64,000 bases of DNA, taken from the NCBI GenBank assembly GCA_030248065.1, contig JASAMV010008303.1, forward strand, positions 1 through 64,000, written 5' to 3'. Position 1 is the stretch's first letter, and every line of letters starts with the position of its first letter. This document shows positions 34,621 to 45,975 of the stretch, piece after piece. A program made the translations under genes and the position numbers. The notes beneath the pieces are model-generated. The model had not been told where the DNA came from, ran no database searches, and saw only the letters and a program-made list of their open reading frames with translations. Source of the DNA: Rhynchonema sp. JSB1_4 (lineage: Eukaryota > Nematoda > Chromadorea > Monhysterida > Xyalidae).

Positions 34621-35209
34621 ATTTGGCAAAATTTGAACGTAAAATATGTGAATCTGGCCGCATTTCGGTGCCCGAATGATAATTTTGTTCGTCTGTTTTG
34701 TTCAAATCATCGATTAATGACACTTTCATGTACATTTTGCCATGTTACTGCTTTTGTTTGAAGTTTCCGATAAAAAGTCGGATAGAAAACTGTGTTTTGG
34801 CGGCGCACTCAAGGCTTTTGGCACACTCTTCCGTGTACGTTACAAGTTGCTGTATTTTTTGGAGTGGTCACAACAACACACATGCAACACCCATAAAAAA
34901 CTGGTTTGGTCATTCATGCACAACCTCATGCGCAACTTTGGCTTGACCTTTGATCACGTGCATGTGTGGTGTACATACGGTGCAAGTAAGTGCACACGCT
35001 TTGGCACTGAAGGTGCACCATGATGCGTGCATACTGCGAAAGAGGGTGGTATGCCTGTACACAGACACGGCGATAATATCATTCTTCAGTGCACATATCA
35101 TTTATAGTCCGTGGTCCATGCGCGCATTCGGATTTCTTTCGGCTGCAACTGAAGTCTTCCAACTTCCAGTATTTACCCAAAAAACACATCTGCAAGCAAA
35201 ATTCCGGCA

Positions 35210-38200
35210 ATGTTACGCCACCGCAAACTCAAAGCGCCAGAAACTCAGAAGCAAGATGAGAAACCAGCTTCAGACGAGGACCTTCATGACACCGAAGTCA
35301 CTGTCTGGGACTGGGCTCATGACAATGTCCCGGCGGCACTGTTCGTTTGCGTCAGCCTGCTACTGCTGACCGTCAACATAGTATTGACTGCATGCATGTT
35401 GCTGACCGTACAGCTTCCGCCGGTTAGAAATTGTTTTGAGATTTGAGGCATTTTTATTGTTTTTTTATGGTCGAGTTTAACACACGTAAAATTAATTATT
35501 GTTTAATGCCAGCTTTTTACCAGTGTTGGCCAAAACATTTCTATGGGTTTCAGCTTGTCTGAGAGATTGGCAGAGTGCCTGCCAACAAAATGATGAAATG
35601 TTTCATGTGCTGAATAAGAGCGCAAGTGGTTTGTCAAAAAGTTAACGGTCCCATTCCATTGCCATAATAAAGAAAGACCGAACAAATAGAAAAGTAAAAA
35701 TTTTAGCTGGAAATGTTGCCTCAAGAAGCTCAACAGATTTCTGATCAGGCGTGGCGTCCGGAACCTGAAACGGTGCTTCATTTGGCAAATGTTACTACTG
35801 ACGTTGAATCCGTCGTTGTTGATGGACCGAAATCGCCAACGTTTCACTGCGATCTACAAAATCAGCCGTTGACTTTGTTAGTGTGTCCTTTCCTTCACTT
35901 GGGTCTGTAAGAGATAATTTTCATGCGCTGATAAAAGTCCGTGCGAGCTTGGGAAGTTACATAACGATAGATTGGGGGGGGGGGGTCGAAACTTTCTGGA
36001 TACGCTTTCCAAAACGATCACTGGTCATCACAGCTTTCACGGAAGTAGCGCTCCAGAAAGGCAATGTGCAGCGTGTTTTCTGTCCTTGTCCGTTTTGACA
36101 TCCGTATTCACATACCAGTCACCATCGTGCTCTAGCACCAGACCAGGCGGTCACGTGATATCCCGAAAGAAACAAAGACGCGCACACGAGCTGCGGTTTT
36201 ATGTTCGCATGTAAAACACCAGCGCAAATACACATGTGTCACCATAGTAACGGTACTCAAAACCGTACCTCTTATAATTCTCACAGATCAGCGTTGTCGC
36301 GTGCAAAATCAGTCAGCTGCAAACAACAAATTGTGGACATTGCGTGCCGAATTGGCAATGGCACGATGAGAGCGCCGAGTTTCCATCGATCTTGCGGGAC
36401 TGGAGGTGATTTGAATTGGTTTTGCCGCCTTTTGACAATTGGGTGGTGCACCAGCACATCTTCAGTCTAACCAATCATGTCCATGCATACATAGCTGGTT
36501 GATGTTTCAATGGCACCTGAAACTGTGATGAAGCCAATATTGGCCACCATAGTCTAGCTGCTTGGATGTATCAAGCGTTCATAAATAATTCAATCAAATG
36601 GTTTCAGACTTGATGAATCAATACAAATATCTCGGCTGTTATTCGATCACATTGCGGCCGAATTCGAAAACGAACGTGATTCCATACCGACTCAATGTTG
36701 GCGAAGGGTTTGAAACATCAGAAAAGTGTGCCGATAGATGCTTGCAGTTTGGCTGTCAATTGGCCGGTGAGAAAAAAGATTTCGGTATCTTAAAAAAGAT
36801 TTGACCTTTCACTTTCATAAAAATTGCCGGTGCTAACCTTTACTGATGGAACCTTCCGATCTGCCCCAGTGAGGTTTTTTGGTTGAGATTTCCTGATTCG
36901 ATTTATTTAGACCTGCGTGAAATAGTCGGTCGAAAAGACTCAATTTTCACATAATGACCACAAACCACCTCCACAAGAGCATCGGGGTATACAAACACTG
37001 CCTGCATGAAATAGTTTCCATTTAGCTGTCTGGAAACATCTCGTACATAGTTTGGTGCATATTCATAATCAGCAAAATCTCTCATTTAAAAAAGTAAGTC
37101 ACTTGACCAAGTCAGTTCAGGCCGATGTGCTCACCAGGCTTGATAAAGTTGTTTTCAGTGGTTCACCTCAACAAATTCTGTCTGTGCGCTATCCCGGAAG
37201 AAACTGAATTCTCAAATGCCTCAATTGCCGATTATCGCTTGCCGGATCAGGATTGTGACTGCGGCGCCAATTCGAAAACGTGCAATCGGCGATCACAAGC
37301 TGTCTATGTGACTGGATTGGGATGTGGGTGGTTGCAAATGTTGTCTGAAACTAACGCAAATAGGTATTGATATTGGTCGCACAATGACTTTATAAGAATT
37401 GGTCAAATTTTTTTCCTGAATCGTGAAGAGGGAAAGTGATGGGGTGGTGACGTTGCGTTGCGTGATCGCACACAAAGCATGTAGTAAAGAGAATGTTTCA
37501 GACCTGCGCCAACGTGGTTGATCTGCTGGATTATTTTCAGGTGAAAATGTTTTGCGAGAATCACAAATAGCACAGTGGTTAAGAGTAACTGAACGTGAAA
37601 ATCAGGATTGATTTTGATGAATTCTTATATGGTCATTGTGCGACCAATATATTATATCAACTGCCCCACCGCTGCTGACGAAGAATATGATGACCGTCAC
37701 TGAAGAAAGCTGCCCTGTGATAATAATAATAATAATAATATTACCTATAATAGGTTGTAATTATGTTGTTGAACTGAAACATCATCCAGCTTAATTCAGA
37801 CCGTCCCAAACGCCTGCCGCAGTTCGTGTCTCCGTCCAATTACCCTCCCTACCAACAACAAGCCAGTGAAACATCAACCCGACCCCTGACAAGGATCGTG
37901 TTTCTGCTTCAACTCAATGGCCGCAATGTGAGACAAATTCGACGTCTCATAAAATTGATCTATCGGCCCCATCATTATTATTATGTGCATGTGGATGCAC
38001 GGCAACAGTATTTGCATCAAGGTCAGTGAACCTGTACCACGGTTGCGCAAAAAAAGCGACGGCGTTTTTTCTTAAAAAACGATGGGTTTTTTTAAAAACG
38101 CCTGGGTCGTTTTTCGTTTTTTTAAATCCTGAAATTCATTGATTTTCTCTGATTTTTCAAGGAAAGTACCCTGATTATGAAGGAAAATCAATTTTTTGCC

Positions 38201-40628
38201 CCGTTTTTTTCAAAAAAATTTCGACCAATTTTTACTTTGTCGAGATACGTCGATATACGGAGTTTGACTTTCAATGATGACCCCGGCCAAAGTTGGTCCC
38301 ATGATGCGGGTCTGATATGGGATCTTAACAACTCGCTAGAAAACGGTTGAAACCCGTTTATTTTGCCTCAGAACACATAGAATAACGTCTTTTTGTAAAA
38401 AAACGTTTTTTTTAAATACGATTTTTAAAAAAAAAACGTTTTTTGCCCAACCCTGACCTGTACATGTGCGTATATGAGCGTCTGGCGCAATCGGTCAAAC
38501 GTCGTGTGTTCAAAAGGACCAACAGCCGGTTTTAGATACCTCAGTTATAAAGCATTGCCGGTTTGCACTTATTTTCCGGCATGCGGGTCTTTTTGTCGGG
38601 TGCAAATTGGATTCTCTCAAGAAATGTCACAGATACAAAGAAATCGTAACATACATTTGACCCAATCCATTTTGCACACACTACTCGCATGCCCGGAAAG
38701 TGCATACCGGCCCTTGGTTTTCGGTCCCTTCAAGCCCACCGCCTCACCAGCGGATCACGTTGTAAACAAGATTATCCTGTGATTAGAAACACGAGGCGTG
38801 TAGGTATATGTAAATGGTGTTTTGGGGCATCTGTATAAAGATATCAGATTTCCGTGGCAAAATGATGCCCAAAATTACAACGCTCCTAAAAAAACGAAGA
38901 ATCTTAGTAACGACGAATCTGAAATCAAAGCTACGGAATTCAGAAAATTTCAGAAATGCTCTCAATCGAAAATCTTCTGGTCAAAAACGGCAACCTAACC
39001 AACCTTCACGTGACCAATCAGCGTTTCGCCACGATCTGGGGTGGCACTGCCGTACTGGACATGTACCTGGCTGCTGTCAGAGACATTCTCACGCAACAAT
39101 CAGTGCCCTGGTCAAACGACTGGGACTATTTGGTGAACATGAGTGAAAACTGCAACATGATCGGGACAATGACGGAGTTGGAAGTCCTGTTGCACAAGTT
39201 TGTTATCAAACGAGCGCGTTTGTTCTAGTCTCTTGTGGCAGCACACGTCAAACTGGTTCTTGTTGGGCCCGACACTGTTTCGGTCACGTAACCACCTGTG
39301 TATTGGAGACTTTTCTGTTCACAATGTACTGAAAGGTACTTTTTGGTGTCCGTTTTGACGTAAACTCTCACAGTGAGGCGGTGCACCAGGTCATCGACAC
39401 TGTGAGTGCACCATATTGGCCAAGTGCCACAAAAAAAACCGACCAACCGCTGACATTTTCGTCTCGCGTAAACCGTCTCATCGCTCTTATAAGTTTGTGC
39501 AAACTACAGTAATGCTGTCCCAACAACTTTTGTTTTGAATTCCAGATATCGAGGCGAGAACTTCATCAATTCTGACCGATTTGGCGACCGAATCGACTAC
39601 TACATGAAACCATCAGCCGCGCGAGCGTTTGTGCAGTGCGACAATCACATGTGGCAACTGGGACCGATGTGAGTTACCGTAATTTTGCGGGTGCGTGGTA
39701 TCATTAAAAGTGGATGTTATTAAAAGTAAAAACATTTCGGGAGCTAAGCGGATTAGAGCAGATTTGTTTGTTTTATCATTTGTGGCCGCATGCTGTAGCT
39801 ATCTAATCCAATAGCGTTGACGATGACCTGGTGCACCGTCTGGTTCCTTGGATGCAGGTCGAAAAACAAAGGCACTGGGCGGTTGGGCTCAAACATTTCT
39901 TGATCGAAATGAGTTCATATATCTCGTGGTGACAGCAAAATCTTTCGAAGATCATATCGTAGCACTGATGATTACCTGGTGCACCACGTTCAATTCTGAA
40001 AGCACAAACACCACGCACAAAAAAATAATAACACTTTTATATTCCAGAGAACTTCCCCAGGGCGTGGCACAGGATTCGGGCATGGATTGGATGATTCTGC
40101 ATCGGTCATTTCTGGCACACGTGACGTTTTCGAAGGATCCCATGGTCACGCAACTCAGGGAACATTTCAAACACATTCTATTGCCGCTCGAGCAGTACAT
40201 GCACATTGTGAGCGAAAATTCCAAATTTTTATCCCGATTGTTTTTTTTTCAAAAATATTGATCGCGAAAAATTTTTTTAAAGATCGCGCGAAATTCCGTG
40301 TTCTGTCAAAACGTTATTGACAGCAACTTGAAGACCGCTTACATGGACCGAGCTCGTGCTTGTAACTGCCAGCACAAGAGCATCGCTGATTGGTTGGTTT
40401 GATTGATGGCCTTTCTGTGAAACATCAAGCTAGCTAGGGAATTACACAATTAGAATTATTTTCAGGTGCGGCTGTTCGCCTCTCGCATACAAAACTGAAG
40501 ATTTTGATCCAATCGTCAAACCGGACAGTCCCCTAATCTCGCCAAACAGAGAGCAGCACGCAATTTTGTTTGGACGAAAATTCGACAGCAGCATTGATCA
40601 ACGCGCATGGGCGATGGCGGAGGAACAA
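35210..40628 (+). CDS. sqv-6: Peptide O-xylosyltransferase, left-arm copy, 3' end missing
   Basis: Eleven exons with matching phases: 35210-35422, 35707-35876, 36287-36405, 36608-36766, 37159-37323, 37800-38021, 38954-39197, 39546-39668, 40048-40207, 40283-40392, 40466-40628. About 616 codons. Type II membrane protein: a transmembrane segment at residues about 42-66. Then SALSRAKSVSCKQQI (stem region seen in animal xylosyltransferases), a WSC domain (YKYLGCY...CLCAIP), and the GT14 Branch domain (YVHVDARQQYLHQ, RFATIWGG, DWMILHRSF, CNCQHKSIADW-CGCSP, GRKFD). Known role: adds xylose to serine of proteoglycan core proteins in the Golgi. After EEQ an intron opens, but no exon for the C-terminal domain follows before the palindrome centre. 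The usual LS-x2-DYP motif is replaced by MSENCNM. The intron 38022-38953 holds a hAT element. Confidence 0.85.
37373..37647. mobile_element. TA-flanked (Tc1/mariner-like) MITE, left arm only
   Basis: 275 bp, ends TTGGTCGCACAATGAC / GTCATTGTGCGACCAA with TA at 37371-37372 and 37648-37649. In the right arm the site is empty with a single TA (around 48996-49002) and otherwise identical flanks, which confirms the element boundaries. Confidence 0.92.
37718..37743. repeat. (TAA)n microsatellite
   Basis: AATAATAATAAT-type run in the xylosyltransferase intron. The right arm has a similar but shorter run at about 48905-48926. Confidence 0.8.
38038..38455. mobile_element. hAT-type element, CAGGGTTGGGC family, left-arm copy
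   Basis: The right end TTGCCCAACCCTG is intact; the left end is mutated (CACGGTTGCGC). Exact duplication ACCTGTAC (38030-38037, 38456-38463). The right arm has the same insertion (48146-48610), so it predates separation of the arms. Confidence 0.88.
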
Positions 40629-42274
40629 GTCAGTTTAAAAATACTTTTATTCATTTATTTGGCAACACCATCTTTTTCAAAATAAAAAGAAGGACCAATC
40701 AACATAATCATCTGAGCACGCTATTTGTACATAGCCATGTAGAACAGTGCATTGCAGTCAGTGACATTTCAATCTTAGTGTGAATGGTTTTTGCTGAGTC
40801 TTCTGGACTGTGGCACGGAATCTGCGTAAGTAATACAGCAAATGAAGAATTGTTGAAAAAGAGAACCGTAATTTTCGCCCATAACATGACAACTCAAAAT
40901 TACTATATTTTAATGGATAATGCACAGAATGAACGATTTTGGCAAGCTCACCACTGGTTAAAAATGTTGAGCGCAGCCAGCCTTTCGAGGCTTGAATATT
41001 TTCATAGTTTGATAGAAGCGCTGAATGCGGAACCCTGCCTTTTGGCTGTGCCTTCGTTGACAACTATGAGTTGAACCTGCTGACTCGGCTGTGGACGTCG
41101 ATTTCCGTAAAGGTACAGCCTTCGACAAGGAAACAACGAATTTCGGATGGCTTTTAAAAGTTTTGTTCTTCGAATTTGGTCTTTCATCCCAACCATGGGA
41201 ATCTGCTTGAAAGTTTTATCCGCTTCCTTCATTCTGAGATGCGGATCATCGCAAAAGTCGCGCATGACGCCACAGTTGTTGCAGCCACCGCAACAACAAA
41301 TGCCACGAAGCTTCCATCACAGCAGTGACTGTACATTTGCTGCAAGAACTGTTGTGTGATAAACTTTTTGCAAAAAGCTGCTCTGTCACGTCACAGCACG
41401 TGGCATAAACCAGCGACCGAAGCTTAGCGATTGAGTTGCGCGCTAATAAATTTGTATGCGATGCGTGACACCACCGATATATGACCAACGGCGGATTTGG
41501 TTTTTCGTACATTGTTCATTTTGGTGGCGGACAAATCGCGTGCAGACCGTGTGAAACTCTGAAACAAGAAATCATTACATCTGCAGGTTTCAAGCAAAAC
41601 CAACCAACCTTGAAATGCTGAGGGAGCAGGTTCAGTGTTCAGTTATGCAACTCCATTTCATGTTTTCTTTGACAAGCAGGAGTCTTAGATGCCTGTGCAT
41701 TAGTTTCACAATCTGCAGATCTTTGAATACGTCCAGGCTGCGAGAAGCGAGCCTTTTCAAACTTTTCATCGATATTGTATAATCTGGAGATCCGCTTGGA
41801 TCGACAGTACAGGAGAGTATTTAAATGATTGTGGCGATCTAAGCCTTGTTTTTCAACCGATTTGTTGAAGTATTTGTCAACCATGTGAACAAGTTATGCA
41901 TGGTTTGTACCACCGTACTGCAGTCAAATCATAATAATCAAACAGGTTGATCTTGATTGACCTCAGACTTCTTTCTCCATGACAGATAATTCTTGGAGCG
42001 TGTCGAGTGAATTTCGTCACGCCGCATGTTTCCTAACTCTCAGACCTGCTGGACGAGGCAATTGATATTTTCTCTTTATATATAACCTTGGTGTGTGATT
42101 CACCGCCTTTCATTTTTGTAAGATTCAATGTGATTGGATATCATTCGGACGTTCAGTGTTCAATTTCAGTTCAGAGTATTTTGTGAATGTAAACTGCGTC
42201 TTTCTTTCGTCGCGACACGGGCTTGGCTGCCAATCTGCTCATCAGAAAAATTTGTCTCATTTTAAATTAACATT
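40629..42274. other. Palindrome-centre flank, left: no confident gene
   Basis: Downstream of the last xylosyltransferase exon. Short reading frames on both strands are shared with the right arm (43348-45975) and keep some frame between copies, for example the segment ending MDNAQNERFWQAHHWLKM. I do not recognise them and cannot tell coding from chance; a decayed transposon is possible. No xylosyltransferase C-terminal sequence was found. Confidence 0.4.
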
Positions 42275-43347
42275 GTGTCACATTGGTACTCTTGATCACC
42301 CGGTCCAAACCTCGCCACGCCAGCATGATCTGAGCTGATTTGAGCACCCACGATTATCGCAAGTATCAGCGGCTCTTCAAACGTATATTGGTCGCACAAT
42401 GACCATATAAGAATTCATCAAAATCAATCCTGATTTTCACGTTCAGTCACTCTTAACTACTGTGCTATTTGTGATTCTCACAAAACATTTTCAGCTGAAA
42501 ATAATCTAGCAGATCAACCACGTTGCCGCAGGCCTGAAACATTCTCTTTACTACGTGTTTTGTGTGTGATCGCGCAACGCAACGTCATTGCCCCGTCACT
42601 AGCCAACTTTGCGATTCAGGAAAAAAATTTGACCAATTCTCATAAAGTCATTGTGCGACCAATACCATAAAGCAATTCGTGCGTCTCTCCCATTGTCCCA
42701 TATCATTTCCGAAATATGGAACCTACAAACGTGAATCAGCAATGTTTGACGCGTTAATACATCACTCTCTTCTTCAAAACGGTCCTCGTATTGTGTCATC
42801 CCACCGGGTTGCGTTGCGTACCGCATGGCGGGAGGAAATACGAACAGTGTTCCATGATGGTATTATAATACTTAATCTGCCAAGTTAAGTTAGTGCACCT
42901 TATTGCTTTCTTTTTTCAAATTTCCAATGGATCTTGGTCATACTGTGCTGCAGCTTTTCACAACTAAATAAACTTAAAAAGTGTGTTTGGAAACATGTAT
43001 TTAGCTTTGAAACCGCCATCGCATGCATGTTTACCGCCTGTCACAAATGCTAGATAGGTACGATGTGATGCATAAAGGGTGGTCAAAAAGCACCGGAGAA
43101 GTTCAATTGGGTGCCTGGCACAAATTTTTCATGTATATTAACCAGCTGCTTCGTCGCTTTCTTCTGTATTTTGGGAACTTTTTAGACAAGCGTTATGACA
43201 TCCTTCGATCGTGGGCCCCTCACTTTTTAAGATAGTACTGTGCTGAGTTCAGTACTCTGCCGTCCTAAATTTTGCAATTACAAATGAAATCGAAATTATG
43301 CCGATGATTGAATCCGTGTAGGTCATGCTTCACTGGTCTCGGGTACA
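42275..43347. other. Spacer of the giant palindrome
   Basis: About 1.07 kb of sequence found in neither arm. It contains one TA-flanked MITE (42388-42662). The rest (42663-43347) has no gene that I can recognise. Confidence 0.75.
42388..42662. mobile_element. TA-flanked (Tc1/mariner-like) MITE in the palindrome spacer
   Basis: 275 bp, TTGGTCGCACAATGACC / GTCATTGTGCGACCAA ends with TA at 42386-42387 and 42663-42664. Same family and same length as 37373-37647. Confidence 0.85.
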
Positions 43348-44651
43348 CAATGTTAATTTAAAATGAGACAGATTTTTCTGATGAGCAGGTTGGCAGCCAA
43401 GCCCGTGTCGCGACGAAAGACAGACGCAGTTTACATTCACAAAATACTCTGAACTGAAATTGAACACTGAACGTCCGAATGATATCCAATCACATTGAAT
43501 CTTACAAAAATGAAAGGCGGTGAATCACACACCAAGGTTATATATAAAGAGAAAATATCAAGTGCCTCGTCCAGCAGGTCTGAGAGTTAGGAAACATGCG
43601 GCGTGACGAAATTCACTCGACACGCTCTAAGAATTATCTGTCATGGAGAAAGAAGTCTGAGGTCAATCAAGATCAACCTGTTTGATTATTATGATGATTT
43701 GACTGCAGTACGGTGGTACAAACCATGCATAACTTGTTCACATGGTTGACAAATACCTCAACAAATCGGTTGAAAAACAAGGCTGGTTCGCCACAATCAT
43801 TTAAATACTCTCCTGTACTGTCGATCCAAGCGGATCTTCAGATTATACAATATCGATGAAAAGTTTGAAAAGGCTCGCTTCTCGCAGCCTGAACGTATTC
43901 AGAGATCTGCAGATTGTGAAACTAATGCACAGGCATCTGACTCCTGCTTGTCAAAGAAAACATGAAATTGCGTTGCATAGCTGAACACTGAACCTGCTCC
44001 CGAAGCATTTCAAGGTTGGTTCGTTTTGCTTGAAACCTGCAGATGTAATGATTTCTTGTTTCAGAGTTTCACACGGTCTGCACGCGATTTGTCCGCCACC
44101 AAAATTGAACAAACTGAGCAATGTACGAAAAACCAAATCCGCCGTTGGTCATATATCGGTGGTGACACGCATCGCGTACAAATTTATTAGCGCGCAACTC
44201 AATCGCTAAGCTTCGGTCGCTGGTTTATGCCATGTGGTGTGACGTGACCAAGCAACTTTTTGCAAAAAAGTTTATCACACAACAGTTCTTGCAGCAAATG
44301 TACAGTCACTGCTGTGATGGAAGTGCTTCGTGGCATTTGTTGTTGTGGTGGCTGCAACAACTGTGGCGTCATGCGACTTTTGCGATGATCATCTCAGAAT
44401 GAAGGAAGCGGATAAAACTTTCAAGCAGATTCCCATGGTTGGGATGAAAGACCAAATTCTGAAGAAGAAAACTTTTTAAAAGCCATCCGAAATTCGTTGT
44501 TTCCTTGTCGAAGGCTGTACCTTTACGGAAATCGACGTCCACAGCCGAGTCAGCAGGTTCAACTCATAGTTGCCAACGAAGGCACAGCCAAAAGGCAGGG
44601 TTCCGCATTCAGCGCTTCTATCAAACTATGAAAATATTCAAGCCTCGAAAG

Positions 44652-45626
44652 AGGAGGTTCTAGAAAGCGTAATGCCAGGGAAGATTTTTCCATCGCAGGA
44701 TACAACGCTCAGGCAAGTGTGTTGTCAAAGTGCCGCACAGGAATTCTTGAATATCACTCAGAGAAACTTGGTGGAACAACTGCCAAAGAGGGCCCACCGT
44801 ATCATTCAAAAAAAGAAAACAAGAGGACCAGCAGAATATGTACTTGTTTGTCTGCGGTCGTGCTGAAAATTTTTGTGAACCAAGCAAAAATAACCACAGA
44901 TATCTGAGAGCTCAAGCGCCGTCAGTGCAGCGGGCGAAAATTGGAGAGACAAGTCGTGAAGCCGTGAACGCACGGTGTAATGTCGAAACTGGCCCAATGC
45001 AACGATGCAAAAAATGCAGCCCAAGAAAAATGAAGCGCAGTACGGACTCAATCATCGGCATATAATTCCAAGTTCAAACTGTAATTGCGAAAGTTCGGTC
45101 AGAGACCAGAGAATAGAGAACAGAGAACAGTCTTATTCGAAGCTCCTTCGTTCATTCTTTCAATGTTTCAATGGTGCACAAAGGTGCCACACGACCTTCG
45201 TTGAAACAAACAAACTTTGAAAACAATCAAAACGAAAGGGGACAACGTCTTGGCGATTGATTATGGCAGCACATCCAGGAGACATACATACACCCTAAGT
45301 GAGCGTGGCTGGGTTAAATACAGAGGTACATATGCATCATTCAAGATAAAGATAGTCATGCTCGGTGCGCCTTGATAAAATCATTCTCAAAACCAGTGCA
45401 AATCCCCAAGATCCAGCAGCAACTAAATTACAATATCCCATTTTAAGCACAGAAATCCACAACGTACATATATCCCAACGCCTTGGTCCGAACAAGATAA
45501 AGTTACATCGTATGTGTGTATGTTTCGATCGCGAAGCTGCCAAGCCGCCGTGCAGCCCAATACAATGTAGCACCCGTGGGCTCTATGTGGATGTATTTTC
45601 TCCCTCGACCGGTGGCGGAAAATATC
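44652..45626. other. Right-arm-only segment of 975 bp
   Basis: Present between TCAAGCCTCGAAAG and CAACATTTTTAACCAGTGG, where the left arm has only about 14 bp (40970-40984). No clean target duplication or inverted ends, so the left arm may have a deletion instead. Contains Lys/Arg-rich short reading frames on the plus strand (44570-45065) of unknown nature. Confidence 0.55.
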
Positions 45627-45975
45627 AACATTTTTAACCAGTGGTGAGCTTGCCAAAATCGTTCATTCTGTGCATTATCCATTAAAATATACTTGTACTT
45701 GTACTTTTGAGTTGTCATGTTATGGGCGAAAATTATGGTTCTCTTTTTCAACAATTCTTCATTTGCTGTATTACTTACGCAGATTCCGTGCCACAGTCCA
45801 GAAGGCTCAACAAAAACCATTCACACTAAGATTGAAATGTCACTGACTGCAATGCACTGTTCTACATGGCTATGTACAAATAGCGTGCTCAGATGATTAT
45901 GTTGATTGGTCCTTCTTTTTATTTTGAAAAAGATGGTGTTGCCAAATAAATGAATAAAAGTATTTTTAAACTGAC

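Larger units (their letters stand above)
26335..42274 (+). repeat. Left arm of giant inverted repeat (about 15.9 kb)
   Basis: The whole interval reappears in reverse complement at 43348-59733. It is seen both at DNA level (end words at 42260 / 43350 and 26340 / 59730) and through the repeated proteins: nucleoporin exons 1-5, L12 and xylosyltransferase. Left-arm-only pieces include the TA-flanked MITE 37373-37647, the hAT element 30121-30538 and the nest 30826-31667. Confidence 0.93.

Noticed and set aside
38474..38782. 102-codon ORF in the xylosyltransferase intron
   Set aside because: Flanking exons join in phase without it, and the right-arm copy has an indel within it.
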